Shown here piece after piece: positions 37,395 to 46,683 of a DNA stretch of 64,000 bases. Positions within the stretch are counted from its first letter, which is position 1, and every line of letters begins with the position of its first letter. The notes beneath the pieces were generated by a model. The model had not been told where the DNA came from. It saw only the letters and a list, made by a program, of their open reading frames with translations, and made no database searches. A program made the translations under genes and the position numbers. The stretch covers positions 1-64,000 of the forward strand of contig JAIUOS010000017.1 of NCBI GenBank assembly GCA_020161755.1, given 5' to 3'. Source of the DNA: Actinomycetota bacterium. Lineage in GTDB: Bacteria > Actinomycetota > Actinomycetes > Propionibacteriales > Propionibacteriaceae.

Positions 37395-37408
37395 TGAGAG
37401 CGCTTCCA
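37395..37408. promoter_or_regulatory. LacI-family operator upstream of the LacI gene
   Basis: TGAGAGCGCTTCCA agrees with the generic LacI/CcpA-type palindrome TGGAAGCGCTTCCA at 12 of 14 positions, with the central CG. It lies just downstream of a possible -10 (TACCAT, 37384-37389) in the region between the divergent PspC and LacI genes. Autoregulation, possibly with control of the PspC gene, is inferred. Confidence 0.6.
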
Positions 37409-37532
37409 GTACGGAGCAGTCGCGTCACTGATAGCGTTCGCCGCAACAAGGCGGAATCGGGACGTCCGAGCGCCGTGACGACGTGGTCGACGCGCGCCGG
37501 GAGGTACCGGGCCAGGGACAAGGAGGAACCCC

Positions 37533-38546
37533 GTGGCCAGGATCGAGGGGGCGCACTCGGCGCCGACGCTGGAGGACGTGGCGCGGATCGCCGGCGTGTC
37601 CCGCGCCACCGTCTCGCGCGTGGTGAACGGCGGAACGCTGGTCGCGGCCAAGACCACCGAGGCCGTCCGCGAGGCCATCAACGAACTCGGCTATCACCCC
37701 AACAAGGCCGCCCGTTCGCTGGTCACCCGGCGTACCGGCGTGATCGCGGTGATCGTCCCCGAGACCGACGACCGGGTGTTCTCCGACCCCTACTTCCCGC
37801 AGGCCTACCACGGCGCCCTGCAGGCGTTCATCGGCTCCGACGTGCAAGTGGTGCTGGCGATGGCCGAGCCGGGCGACAGCCCGTCCCGGATGGTGCGCTA
37901 CCTGGAGTCCGGCCACGTGGACGGGGCCATCATCGTCTCCCATCACGGTCCCGCGCTCGCGCAGGCGCTCGCCCACTCCTGGCAGCCGGTGGTGTTCGTC
38001 GGCGACCCGGAGGCGCCCGGGGTCTGCTACGTCGATCTCGACAACGTGGAGGCGGCGCGGGTCGCCACCCGCCACCTGATCGAGCGCGGTGCCCGGCGCA
38101 TCGCGACGATCACCGGGCCGCTGGACATGGCGTCCGCCCGGGCGCGGCTCCTCGGCTTCCAGGAGGCGATGACCGAGGCCGGCCTCGACCCGTCGACCTA
38201 CGTCGAGGGCGGCTACACCTCCGAGAGCGGCGGGGTGGCTGCCCAGCTGTTGGCCGACCATCCCGATCTTGACGGGCTGTTCGTGGCGAACGACCTGATG
38301 GCGGTGACCGCGATGAACATCGTGCAGGCGCTCGGACGCCGGGTGCCCGAGGACGTGAGGATCGTCGGCTTCGACGACGCGGCGATCGGCCAGCACTGCA
38401 CGCCGCCGCTCACCACGATGACCAACCCTGCCGCCGAGCACACCCGTGAGGCCGCGGAGATGCTGATGGAGTTGCTGGCCGGCGGGACGCCGGCGAATCC
38501 GCGGATGTTGGCGCACAGCCGGCTGGTGGTGCGCGGCTCGGCATGA
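37533..38546 (+). CDS. LacI-family transcriptional regulator
   Basis: 337 residues. N-terminal HTH with hinge (PTLEDVARIAGVSRATVSRVVNGGTLVAAKTTEAVREAI, partly quoted as about 9-45). The periplasmic-binding-protein-like core follows (RTGVIAVIVPETDDRVFSDPYF; DGAIIVSHHG; GLFVANDLMAVTAMNIVQ; VRIVGFDD). GTG 37533 has AAGGAGGA. The effector is probably a sugar or related small molecule, not identified. Unusually the stop overlaps the start of a PspC-histidine kinase gene (ATGA), tying a metabolite-responsive repressor to envelope-stress genes. Confidence 0.92.
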   Translation: MARIEGAHSAPTLEDVARIAGVSRATVSRVVNGGTLVAAKTTEAVREAINELGYHPNKAARSLVTRRTGVIAVIVPETDDRVFSDPYFPQAYHGALQAFIGSDVQVVLAMAEPGDSPSRMVRYLESGHVDGAIIVSHHGPALAQALAHSWQPVVFVGDPEAPGVCYVDLDNVEAARVATRHLIERGARRIATITGPLDMASARARLLGFQEAMTEAGLDPSTYVEGGYTSESGGVAAQLLADHPDLDGLFVANDLMAVTAMNIVQALGRRVPEDVRIVGFDDAAIGQHCTPPLTTMTNPAAEHTREAAEMLMELLAGGTPANPRMLAHSRLVVRGSA

Positions 38547-39886
38547 CGGCTGCGGAGGACCGACCCGGCCCCGGCGACGCCGCGGCCGGTACACCAGTGC
38601 CGGCTGTGCCGACGGCGCCGGGCGTTCCGACCGCGCCGCACCGCGACGACGGGACGGTCCAGCCGCGCTCGACCCGTCCGCTGAACGAGGCCTGGCTCGG
38701 CGGCGTCTGCGCCGGCCTGGCCGAGCACCTGGGCTGGTCGCCGCTGGTGTTGCGGGTGGTGTTCGTGGTGCTCGGGGCGGTCGGCCTGGTCGGGGTCGCC
38801 CTGTACCTCGCGCTGTGGCTGGTGATGCCGCTGCAGTCCGGCCCGCGGTCGGCGCCCGGTCTGGAGGCCGGCACGCGGAAGGGCCTGCGTCCGGGTGGCT
38901 CGGTGGCCCTGACCCCGGTCGACTACGGCGTGGCCAGCGCGCTCGCGCTGCTAGGGATCGGCCTGGTGTGGCTCGTCCAGTCCTCGGCGTGGGCGCTGCC
39001 GGCACCCGTCCTGCTGGCGGGGGCGCTCGCGGCCGGCGGCCTCGCGATGATCTGGTGGCAGGCCGACCACGCGTCCACCAGGGAGCTGCGCACCGGCTCG
39101 GCCTGGCGACGGCTGCTCGCCCCGCTGATGGCGCACTGGACGACGGTGGTCGCCGTGGGTGTCGGTCTCGCCGCTCTGGGGGCGGCGGTGACGGTGCTGG
39201 TCACCTCGCTGGAGGGCGTCGGCGAGCTGGCCCGGATGTTCGTGCTGCTCGCCCTGGTGGTGGCCGCGCTCGCGCTCGCGTCCCTGCCGTGGATCCTGCG
39301 GGTGCGCCGCGCGCTCGCGCAGGCCCGTGACGATGCGCTGGTGGCCGACGCCCGCGCCGACATGGCCGCGCACCTGCACGACTCGGTGCTCCAGACGCTC
39401 GCGCTGATCCAGCGGCAGGCCGGCGACGCCCGGGCGGTCACCGCGCTGGCGCGCCGACAGGAGCGGGAGTTGCGGCAGTGGCTGTACGGCGAGAGCCTCG
39501 GTTCGACCACCTTGGTGGAGGCGCTCAGCGGCGAGATCACCGACGTCGAGGACCGGCACGGCGTGGACGTGGAGCTGGTCAGCGTGGGCGACGTCGAACT
39601 CACCCCCGAGGTGACCTCGGTGGTGCGGGCCGCGCGGGAGGCGATGGTCAACGCCGCCAAGCACTCCGGCGCCGACCGGATCGATGTCTACGTCGAGGTC
39701 GACCCCGACCTGGTGTCGGTCTACGTGCGTGATCGCGGCACCGGGTTCGACCTCGCCGCGATGGGGGACGACCGGATGGGCGTCCGCGGTTCGATCGTGG
39801 AGCGGGTGAAGCGCGCCGGCGGACGGGCGATAATTCGGACGGCGCCCGGTGAGGGCACCGAAGTGAGACTGGAGTTGCCACGATGA
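38543..39886 (+). CDS. PspC-domain sensor histidine kinase
   Basis: 447 residues. After a Pro-rich N-terminus (1-45) comes a PspC domain (about 46-98: STRPLNEAWLGGVCAGLAEHL and LYLALWLVMPLQ). Four more TMs follow to about 250. A DesK-type kinase has phospho-His279 in AAHLHDSVLQTLALIQ, and a HATPase domain ends the chain (AREAMVNAAKHSGADRI; DRMGVRGSIVERVKRAGG). PspC-kinase fusions are common membrane-stress sensors in actinobacteria. It is coupled to the LacI gene upstream and the regulator downstream by ATGA overlaps. Confidence 0.92.
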   Translation: MTAAEDRPGPGDAAAGTPVPAVPTAPGVPTAPHRDDGTVQPRSTRPLNEAWLGGVCAGLAEHLGWSPLVLRVVFVVLGAVGLVGVALYLALWLVMPLQSGPRSAPGLEAGTRKGLRPGGSVALTPVDYGVASALALLGIGLVWLVQSSAWALPAPVLLAGALAAGGLAMIWWQADHASTRELRTGSAWRRLLAPLMAHWTTVVAVGVGLAALGAAVTVLVTSLEGVGELARMFVLLALVVAALALASLPWILRVRRALAQARDDALVADARADMAAHLHDSVLQTLALIQRQAGDARAVTALARRQERELRQWLYGESLGSTTLVEALSGEITDVEDRHGVDVELVSVGDVELTPEVTSVVRAAREAMVNAAKHSGADRIDVYVEVDPDLVSVYVRDRGTGFDLAAMGDDRMGVRGSIVERVKRAGGRAIIRTAPGEGTEVRLELPR

Positions 39887-40554
39887 CGCAGGAATCGACC
39901 GAACAGCCCACCCCGGCCGCGTGGCGGGTGGTGATCGTGGACGACCATGCGATGTTCCGCAGCGGCGTCCGGCACGACCTGGGCGGACGCGTCCAACTGG
40001 TCGGCGATGGCGAGGACGTGCCCACCGCAGTCGCCGCGATCCTGGCCGCCATGCCCGACGTGGTGCTGCTGGACGTCCACCTGCCCGGCGGTGGCGGCAT
40101 GGAGGTGATCAAGCAGGTCGCGGCGAAGGAGCCCGGCGTGAAGTTCCTCGCGCTGTCGGTCTCCGACGCGGCCGAGGACGTGATCGGCGTGATCCGGGCC
40201 GGCGCCCGCGGGTACGTGACGAAGTCGATCTCCGCCGATGAACTGGTGGAGGCCATCGGACGGGTCGCCACCGGCGACGCCGTGTTCAGCCCGCGGCTGG
40301 CGGGCTTCGTGCTGGACGCGTTCTCCGGCGCGATCGACGTGGCCAGCATCGACGAGGACCTCGACCGGCTCAGCGTCCGCGAGCGGGAGGTGCTGCGGCT
40401 GATCGCCCGCGGCTACGCCTACAAGGAGATCGCCCGGGAGCTGTTCATCTCGATCAAGACCGTGGAGACCCACGTCAGCAGCGTGCTGCGCAAGCTCCAG
40501 CTCTCCAACCGCCACCAGCTCACCCGCTGGGCGACCGACCGCAAGCTGGTGTGA
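39883..40554 (+). CDS. NarL/LuxR-family response regulator, partner of the PspC kinase
   Basis: 223 residues. Receiver with acidic residues DD at 20-21, phospho-Asp64 in VVLLDVHLPG and the Lys of YVTKSISADE. LuxR HTH about 158-215 (LSVREREVLRLIARGYAYKEIARELF; KTVETHVSSVLRKLQLSNRHQL). Cotranscribed with and coupled to the kinase. The natural targets would be the PspC genes 2.5 kb upstream on the other strand (inference). A very long perfect palindrome begins 7 bases after the stop. Confidence 0.93.
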   Translation: MTQESTEQPTPAAWRVVIVDDHAMFRSGVRHDLGGRVQLVGDGEDVPTAVAAILAAMPDVVLLDVHLPGGGGMEVIKQVAAKEPGVKFLALSVSDAAEDVIGVIRAGARGYVTKSISADELVEAIGRVATGDAVFSPRLAGFVLDAFSGAIDVASIDEDLDRLSVREREVLRLIARGYAYKEIARELFISIKTVETHVSSVLRKLQLSNRHQLTRWATDRKLV

Positions 40555-40561
40555 CGCCCCT

Positions 40562-40659
40562 CCACCCTCCGCCCTTCACCTCTCCGACTTGTCAGATTCT
40601 CAGGTCGCCAGGGCGACCTGAGAATCTGACAAGTCGGAGAGGTGAAGGGCGGAGGGTGG
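40562..40659. repeat. 98-bp near-loopless perfect palindrome between convergent genes
   Basis: Perfect 48-bp arms (40562-40609/40612-40659) with only AG between them. It starts 8 bases past the response regulator stop and ends 9 bases before the GlsB-like gene stop. The sequence is unrelated to the AAACGCCCCC family. It would form an extremely stable hairpin in RNA from either strand and could be a bidirectional terminator, but it is far longer than a terminator needs to be. Confidence 0.92.
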
Positions 40660-40668
40660 GGGTGAGGG

Positions 40669-40923
40669 TCAGGAGCGGCGGCCCTGGATCAGGCCGTAGA
40701 CCCACAGGACGAGGACCGAGCCGCCGATGGCCAGCAGCCAGGACCAGAGCGAGAAGAAGCCGGTGACGCCATGGTCGAACAGCGCCGAACCGATCCAGCC
40801 GCCGACGAGGCCGCCGAGCAGGCCGATGACGAGCGAGGACAGCCAGCCGCCGCGCTCCTTGAGGATGGCCTTCGCGATCGCACCGGCGATGAGGCCCATC
40901 AGAATCCATGCAACAAATCCCAT
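40669..40923 (-). CDS. GlsB/YeaQ/YmgE family membrane protein
   Basis: 84 residues, three glycine-rich TM segments (VAWILMGLIAGAIAKAIL; SLVIGLLGGLVGGWIGSALF; WSWLLAIGGSVLVLWVYGLI), the pattern of transglycosylase-associated/GlsB proteins linked to general stress. The molecular role is unknown. ATG 40923 is supported by TAGCGT 7 bases upstream; the longer frame to 40974 is not used. Its proximity to the PspC island fits an envelope-stress theme. Confidence 0.87.
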   Translation of the reverse strand: MGFVAWILMGLIAGAIAKAILKERGGWLSSLVIGLLGGLVGGWIGSALFDHGVTGFFSLWSWLLAIGGSVLVLWVYGLIQGRRS

Positions 40924-40930
40924 GAGCTTC

Positions 40931-40936
40931 ACGCTA
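40931..40936 (-). promoter_or_regulatory. -10 box of leaderless GlsB-like gene
   Basis: Reads TAGCGT on the reverse strand, 7 bases before ATG 40923, without a Shine-Dalgarno. Confidence 0.55.
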
Positions 40937-41030
40937 CGAGAGCGGTCCAACACCCGGCCATCAGGTGACCCCACGACTCGCCCCTGAGCGCCGTGGGTGG
41001 GCCGGTCCGGGTCGTGGGGGATGCACGGCG

Positions 41031-41036
41031 TAGGCT
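41031..41036 (+). promoter_or_regulatory. -10 box of pcrA promoter
   Basis: TAGGCT lies 9 bases before ATG 41046. No Shine-Dalgarno is present, so a leaderless or nearly leaderless mRNA is likely. Confidence 0.45.
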
Positions 41037-41045
41037 TGCCCAGCC

Positions 41046-43466
41046 ATGTCAGACACCCTCTTCCCGGACCTTTTCGCCGAAGCCTTCCAGCCTCCTGCCG
41101 AGGCGGCGCCGGCCGCGCCGTCCGCCGACGCCGAGGCGCCGAAGCGGCACCGCGTCACCGAGGAGGAACTGCTCGCCAACCTGAACCCGCCGCAGCGCGA
41201 GGCGGTCGTGCACGCCGGGAGCCCCGTCCTCGTCGTCGCCGGAGCCGGCTCGGGCAAGACGCGGGTGCTGACCCGCCGCATCGCCCACCTGGTGGGCGTC
41301 CGCAAGGTGCACCCCGGCTCGATCCTGGCGATCACGTTCACGAACAAGGCCGCCGCCGAGATGCGGCACCGGGTCGTCGAGCTGGTGGGCAACCGGGCGA
41401 AGCTGATGTGGGTGTCCACGTTCCACTCCGCGTGCGTCCGGATCCTGCGCAGCGACGTGTCCCGGTTCGGCCTGAGCCGCACCTTCTCGATCTACGACGA
41501 CACCGACTCCAAGCGCCTGATGACCCTGGTGCTGCGCGACCTCGACCTCGACCCGAAGCGCTACCCGGTGCGCGCGGTGATGAACTGGGTGTCGAACAAC
41601 AAGAACGAACTGGTCGACCACGAGGCGGCCCGCAGCCGCGCGCAGGAGGGCTCGACGGAGGAGACCTACGCCGACGCCTACGCCGAGTACCAGCGGCGGC
41701 TCAAGGCGGCGAATGCCCTCGACTTCGACGACCTGATCATGACCACCGTCCACCTGCTCCAGGCGTTCCCCGACCTGCGCGAGCAGTACCGGCGCCGGTT
41801 CCGCCACGTGCTGGTGGACGAGTACCAGGACACCAACCACGCCCAGTACGCGCTGGTGCGCGAGTTGTGCGGCGTGCACCCGGCCGCTCCCGGGTCGGGC
41901 GACAACCCCGAGGTGGAGCCGCCGGAGCTGATGGTGGTGGGCGACTCCGACCAGTCGATCTACGCGTTCCGCGGGGCCACGATCCGCAACATCCTCGACT
42001 TCGAGTCCGACTTCCCGGGCGCCCGCACGATCGTGCTGGAACAGAACTACCGCTCCACCCAGAACATCCTGAACGCGGCGAACGCCGTCATCACCCGCAA
42101 CCCCGGACGCCCGGAGAAGCGGCTGTGGTCGGACGCCGGCGACGGCGACCTGCTGGTCGGCTACGTGGCCGACACCGAGCACGACGAGGCCCAGTTCGTC
42201 GCCGACGAGATCGACCGGCTCTCCGACGCCGGCACCAGCAAGCCGGGCGAGGTGGCGGTGTTCTACCGCACCAATGCCCAGTCCCGTGCCTTCGAGGAGG
42301 TGTTCATCCGGGTCGGCCTGCCCTACCGGGTGGTCGGCGGCGTCCGCTTCTACGAGCGGCGTGAGGTGCGGGACGCGATCTCCTACCTGCGGGCCATCGC
42401 CAACCCCGACGACGACGTGTCGGTCCGCCGGGTGCTGAACGTGCCCAAGCGCGGCATCGGCGACCGGGCCGAGGCGATGATCGAGGCGTTCGCCGCGTCC
42501 GAGCAGATCTCGTTCGGCGCGGCGCTCGACCGGGCGAAGGAGGCCAACGGCCTGGCCACGCGTTCGCTCACCCAGATCGAGGGGTTCGCCGGGCTGATGG
42601 CCGGTTACCGGCAGAAGGTGGCTGACGGCGTCCCCGCCGACGAGATCCTGGCCGGCATCCTGAAGGACTCCGGCTACCTCGACGAGCTGAGCCGCAGCAC
42701 CGACCCGCAGGACGAGAGCCGGCTGGAGAACCTGATCGAGCTGGTCAGTGTCGCCGGTGAGTTCGTGGCCGCCGCCCACGCGGTGGACCTGCCCGCCGAC
42801 GAGGGCGAACTCGCGGCCGGCGCCCCCGAGCCGGACGACTCGCTGCCCGCGTTCCTCGAGCGCATCGCGCTGGTGGCCGACTCCGACCAGATCCCCGACA
42901 ACGACCCGGACGCGGCCGGCGTGGTCACGCTGATGACGCTGCACACCGCGAAGGGCCTGGAGTTCAACACGGTCTTCCTGACCGGGTTCGAGGACGGGAT
43001 CTTCCCGCACCAGCGGGCGCTGGTCGACCGCAACGAACTGGAGGAGGAGCGGCGGCTCGCCTACGTGGGCATCACCAGGGCCCGGCAGCGGCTCTACCTG
43101 ACCAGGGCCAGCGTCCGGTCGCAGTGGGGGGCGCCGCAGTACAGCCCGGCCAGCCGGTTCACCGAGGAGATCCCCGCGCACCTGGTCGACTGGCGCCGTC
43201 TCGGCGTCGCCCGCACCGGCTACTCGTCCTCGGCGGCGGCGCGCACCGAGCAGTCGTGGCGCTCGACGGTGGGCTTCGGCGCCCGTCCGGCGATCAAGAC
43301 CGTGAAGGCGGTGGACGTGGGTGATCGCGTGCTGCACACCACGTTCGGCATGGGTACGGTGATCGCCACGTCGGGGGCCGGGGACGGGGCGAAGGCGGAC
43401 GTGGACTTCGGGTCCACGGGGGTGAAGCGGCTCTCGCTCAAGCACGCGCCGATGGAGAAGCTCTAG
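41046..43466 (+). CDS. pcrA: ATP-dependent DNA helicase PcrA/UvrD
   Basis: An 806-residue SF1A 3'-5' helicase for repair and for clearing replication conflicts. Motif I VVAGAGSGKTRVL is at about 61-73. Others are Ia ITFTNKAAAEM, II VDEYQDTN, III VGDSDQSIYAFRGA, IV LEQNYRSTQNIL, V VTLMTLHTAKGLEFNTVFLTG and VI YVGITRARQRLYL. The C-terminal tail with GDRVLHTTFGMGTVI is the PcrA tudor-like region that contacts RNA polymerase. Full length, all motifs intact. It is convergent with the M23 gene; the 57-bp gap shows no convincing hairpin. Confidence 0.96.
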   Translation: MSDTLFPDLFAEAFQPPAEAAPAAPSADAEAPKRHRVTEEELLANLNPPQREAVVHAGSPVLVVAGAGSGKTRVLTRRIAHLVGVRKVHPGSILAITFTNKAAAEMRHRVVELVGNRAKLMWVSTFHSACVRILRSDVSRFGLSRTFSIYDDTDSKRLMTLVLRDLDLDPKRYPVRAVMNWVSNNKNELVDHEAARSRAQEGSTEETYADAYAEYQRRLKAANALDFDDLIMTTVHLLQAFPDLREQYRRRFRHVLVDEYQDTNHAQYALVRELCGVHPAAPGSGDNPEVEPPELMVVGDSDQSIYAFRGATIRNILDFESDFPGARTIVLEQNYRSTQNILNAANAVITRNPGRPEKRLWSDAGDGDLLVGYVADTEHDEAQFVADEIDRLSDAGTSKPGEVAVFYRTNAQSRAFEEVFIRVGLPYRVVGGVRFYERREVRDAISYLRAIANPDDDVSVRRVLNVPKRGIGDRAEAMIEAFAASEQISFGAALDRAKEANGLATRSLTQIEGFAGLMAGYRQKVADGVPADEILAGILKDSGYLDELSRSTDPQDESRLENLIELVSVAGEFVAAAHAVDLPADEGELAAGAPEPDDSLPAFLERIALVADSDQIPDNDPDAAGVVTLMTLHTAKGLEFNTVFLTGFEDGIFPHQRALVDRNELEEERRLAYVGITRARQRLYLTRASVRSQWGAPQYSPASRFTEEIPAHLVDWRRLGVARTGYSSSAAARTEQSWRSTVGFGARPAIKTVKAVDVGDRVLHTTFGMGTVIATSGAGDGAKADVDFGSTGVKRLSLKHAPMEKL

Positions 43467-43523
43467 CCGCCTCCGCGGGGGCTGGGGTGGGGTTCCGGGC
43501 TGCGCCGGGGACGATCAGGGGGC

Positions 43524-44387
43524 TCAGCCCTCGCTGTCGTCGGTGCCCTTCTTGGCGGCGTCACGGTTCCAGCCGATGTACTGCATCGGGTCGCTCTCGG
43601 CGCCGTTCTTCTTGATCGAGAAGTGCACGTGGCAGGCGGTGGAGAGGCCGGTGCTGCCGACGTAGCCGATCACGTCGCCCTTGTTGACCTTCTGGCCGAC
43701 GGTCACGGCGATCTTCGACATGTGCAGGTAGCCGGACTGGACGTCGACGCCGTCGATGTCGCCGTGCTCGATCCACACGTTGTTGCCGGAGCCGCCGTTG
43801 TAGCCGCTCGCGGCCTTGATGATCGTGCCGGACTGGGCGGCCCAGATCGGCTCACCGCAGGTGCCGCCGATGTCGTCGCCGTCGTGCATGCGGTAGTAGT
43901 GCAGGATCGGGTGCAGCCGCATCCCGAAGGGGGAGCCGAGCCCGCCCTTCGCCGGCCACATGAACTTCGACAGGTTCTTCAACCGCACGATCTCGGCGGC
44001 GATGGTGTCGGCCTGGCCGGAGAGTTCGGCGCTGCGGACGTCGGCGGCGGCGCTCTGCTGGGAGTTGGTGACCTGGTCACCGTCGGTGGCCAGCTGCTCG
44101 TTGCGAGCGGCGGCGAGGTCCTCGAAGGAGGTCGTCTCCGGCGCGGTCGCAACCTTGAGGGCGGCGATGCTGGAGATGGCGAGGGCACCGGAGTCGGCGA
44201 AGGCGGTGCCGGTGGCGTTCGTGGAGGAAGCGGTGAAGGCGGAGAAGCCGGCGATGGCGACACCGGAGACGACGGCCACGGTCGCACCGCGCTTGAGCAG
44301 CCTGCGAATCGGGTGGGCCGGACGGGCTTCGGGACGCGGGGGGAGGGCGCGACGCGGCTTGTCAGCTCGCAGTCGAAGTACGTTCAC
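43524..44387 (-). CDS. M23 family metallopeptidase
   Basis: 287 residues. Cytosolic basic start, one TM/signal anchor at about 32-52 (GATVAVVSGVAIAGFSAF), a helical linker, then the LytM domain. Zinc ligands are visible in RMHDGDDIGG (HxxxD) and TACHVHFS (HxH), so the endopeptidase is probably active on peptidoglycan cross-links. I chose GTG 44387 over GTG 44417 because a G-rich Shine-Dalgarno-like stretch lies just upstream. A -10 (reverse TAAGCT, 44449-44454) implies a leader of about 55 bases. No ydaO-type riboswitch was found there. Confidence 0.87.
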   Translation of the reverse strand: MNVLRLRADKPRRALPPRPEARPAHPIRRLLKRGATVAVVSGVAIAGFSAFTASSTNATGTAFADSGALAISSIAALKVATAPETTSFEDLAAARNEQLATDGDQVTNSQQSAAADVRSAELSGQADTIAAEIVRLKNLSKFMWPAKGGLGSPFGMRLHPILHYYRMHDGDDIGGTCGEPIWAAQSGTIIKAASGYNGGSGNNVWIEHGDIDGVDVQSGYLHMSKIAVTVGQKVNKGDVIGYVGSTGLSTACHVHFSIKKNGAESDPMQYIGWNRDAAKKGTDDSEG

Positions 44388-44556
44388 GTGCCCCCCGTAA
44401 GAGATTCCCCAGTACACCGCTTCGGCCCGGTTCGACCGAGCCAGAGCGAGCTTAGCATTTCTTAGGCTGTTTCTCAGAATCGTTCAGGAATCGGGCAACA
44501 GGAGTGGGAGAGTCCGGCGCGCGCCCCGCGCTGGTGCGGTTCCTGGATCTGCCCAC

Positions 44557-44562
44557 TAGGCT
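44557..44562 (+). promoter_or_regulatory. -10 box of sucCD promoter
   Basis: TAGGCT lies 45 bases before the sucC start, which in contrast to its neighbours has a ribosome-binding site. No good -35 seen. Confidence 0.4.
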
Positions 44563-44607
44563 CGGCAGGGCATCTTCAGCACGTGAGAAACAGTGGACGG
44601 AGTCGGC

Positions 44608-45783
44608 GTGGATCTGTTCGAGTACCAGGCTCGGGACCTCTTCGAGGCGCACGGGGTACCCGTGCTGCGCGGTATCACCGCGCGAACCCCGGAGGAGGCG
44701 AGAGCCGCGGCGGAGCAGCTGGGTACGCCCGTCGTGGTGATCAAGGCCCAGGTGAAGACCGGCGGACGCGGCAAGGCGGGCGGCGTGAAGCTGGCCCGCT
44801 CGCCCGAGGAGGCCGCCGATCGCGCCCGGGACATCCTCGGACTGGACATCAACGGTCACCGGGTCGAGACCGTGATGGTCACCGAGGGTGCCGACATCGC
44901 CGAGGAGTACTACTTCGGCCTGCTCCTCGACCGCTCGACCCGCAGCTACCTGGCCATGTGCTCCAAGGAGGGCGGCATGGACATCGAGACGCTCGCCGTC
45001 GAGCGCCCGGACGCGCTGGCGCGCATCGAGGTCGACCCACTGGTGGGGCTGGACGAGGCCAAGGCCGCCGAGATCGTGGCGGCGGCCGGGTTCCCCGAGG
45101 CCGATCGGGCCGAGCTGATCCGCGTCCTGGTACTGCTCGGAGAGGTCTACCGCGAGAACGACGCCACCCTGGTGGAGGTCAACCCGCTGGTGAAGACCGG
45201 TGACGGCCGCATCATCGCCCTCGACGGCAAGGTGACCCTCGACAACAACTCGGTGTTCCGGCACCCCGACTGGACGTCGTACGCCGACGAGTCGCTCGAC
45301 GACCCGCTGGAGATCCGGGCTCGGGAGAAGCACCTCAACTACGTGAAGCTGGACGGGTCGGTGGGCATCATCGGCAACGGCGCGGGCCTGGTGATGAGCA
45401 CCCTCGACGTGGTGGCGGCCGCCGGGGCCGACCTGCCGGGCGAACCGCGTCCCGCCAACTTCCTCGACATCGGCGGCGGCGCGTCCGCGCAGGTGATGGC
45501 CAACGGCCTGGACATCATCCTCTCCGACCCGCAGGTGAAGGTCGTCTTCGTGAACGTGTTCGGCGGCATCACCGCGTGCTCCGAGGTGGCCAAGGGCATC
45601 ATCGACGCCCTCGGCATGCTGGGGGACCGGGCCACCAAGCCGATCGTGGTGCGGCTGGACGGCAACGCCGTCGAGATCGGACGGCACATGCTGGCCGAGG
45701 CCGCCCACCCGTTGGTGCAGGTCTCCGAGACCATGGACGATGCGGCCCGCCGGGCCGCCGAGCTGGCCGCAGCGGCCGAGTAA
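44608..45783 (+). CDS. sucC: succinyl-CoA synthetase beta subunit (ADP-forming)
   Basis: The nucleotide-binding subunit of the TCA-cycle enzyme interconverting succinyl-CoA and succinate. 391 residues: ATP-grasp domain (about 5-230) with [19 protein letters not shown] and [10 protein letters not shown]. The CoA-ligase part follows with [27 protein letters not shown] and [19 protein letters not shown] 44608 gives the standard start [12 protein letters not shown] and has GGACGGAG 6 bases upstream; the GTG five codons earlier is less likely. sucD follows after 11 bases. Confidence 0.95.
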   Translation: MDLFEYQARDLFEAHGVPVLRGITARTPEEARAAAEQLGTPVVVIKAQVKTGGRGKAGGVKLARSPEEAADRARDILGLDINGHRVETVMVTEGADIAEEYYFGLLLDRSTRSYLAMCSKEGGMDIETLAVERPDALARIEVDPLVGLDEAKAAEIVAAAGFPEADRAELIRVLVLLGEVYRENDATLVEVNPLVKTGDGRIIALDGKVTLDNNSVFRHPDWTSYADESLDDPLEIRAREKHLNYVKLDGSVGIIGNGAGLVMSTLDVVAAAGADLPGEPRPANFLDIGGGASAQVMANGLDIILSDPQVKVVFVNVFGGITACSEVAKGIIDALGMLGDRATKPIVVRLDGNAVEIGRHMLAEAAHPLVQVSETMDDAARRAAELAAAAE

Positions 45784-45794
45784 GGAACCCAGCA

Positions 45795-46679
45795 ATGTCG
45801 ATCTGGTTGGACCAGCGCTCCACCGTCATCGTCCAGGGCATGACCGGCTCTGAGGGACGCAAGCACACCCGGCGGATGATCGCCGCCGGCACCCGCATCG
45901 TCGCCGGCGTGACGCCGGGCAAGGGCGGACAGTCGGTGGACTTCGACGAGACCCCGGTGCCGGTGTACGACTCCGTCGCCGAGGCGAAGGCCGCGACCGG
46001 CGCGAACACGTCCGTGGTGTTCGTGCCCGCGGCCTACACCCGGGCGGCGGTGATCGACGCGGTCGACTCCGCGCTCGACCTCACCGTGGTGATCACTGAG
46101 GGCGTCCCGGTGAAGGACACCGCCGAGTTCGTCGACTACGCGCGCGAGTCGGGGCACACCCGGCTGATCGGCCCGAACTGCCCCGGCCTGATCTCGCCCG
46201 GGAAGTCGAACGTCGGCATCATCCCGCCGACGATCAGCGGACCTGGGCGCATCGGCCTGGTGTCGAAGTCGGGCACGCTGACCTACCAGATGATGTTCGA
46301 GCTGCGTGACATCGGCTTCTCGACCGCTGTCGGCATCGGCGGAGACCCGGTCAACGGCAGCACCCACATCGATGCACTGGCGGCGTTCGAGGCCGACCCC
46401 GACACCGACGCGATCGTGATGATCGGCGAGATCGGCGGAGACGCGGAGGAGCGCGCGGCCGCCTACATCGCCGACCACATCACCAAGCCGGTCGTCGGCT
46501 ACGTCGCGGGCTTCACCGCCCCGGTCGGCAAGACCATGGGCCACGCCGGCGCCATCGTCACCGGCTCGGTCGGTACCGCGAAGGCGAAGAAGGCTGCGCT
46601 CGAGGCCGCCGGCGTCCACGTGGGCCGGACGCCGAGCGAGACCGCGTCCCTGATGCGCGAGGTCTTCGCCAGCCTCTGA
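45795..46679 (+). CDS. sucD: succinyl-CoA synthetase alpha subunit
   Basis: 294 residues. It binds CoA in the N-terminal Rossmann part ([18 protein letters not shown]) and carries the phospho-histidine His250 in [28 protein letters not shown] and [11 protein letters not shown] are further signatures. AAGGAAC precedes ATG 45795, and sucC lies directly upstream. It is convergent with the large membrane protein gene; only 4 bases separate the stops and no terminator lies between. Confidence 0.97.
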   Translation: MSIWLDQRSTVIVQGMTGSEGRKHTRRMIAAGTRIVAGVTPGKGGQSVDFDETPVPVYDSVAEAKAATGANTSVVFVPAAYTRAAVIDAVDSALDLTVVITEGVPVKDTAEFVDYARESGHTRLIGPNCPGLISPGKSNVGIIPPTISGPGRIGLVSKSGTLTYQMMFELRDIGFSTAVGIGGDPVNGSTHIDALAAFEADPDTDAIVMIGEIGGDAEERAAAYIADHITKPVVGYVAGFTAPVGKTMGHAGAIVTGSVGTAKAKKAALEAAGVHVGRTPSETASLMREVFASL

Positions 46680-46683
46680 AGGG

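Noticed and set aside
44388-44592. Possible ydaO-type (c-di-AMP) riboswitch ahead of the M23 peptidase
   Set aside because: Such riboswitches are frequent before actinobacterial wall hydrolases, but the conserved core is absent and the predicted leader is only about 55 bases.
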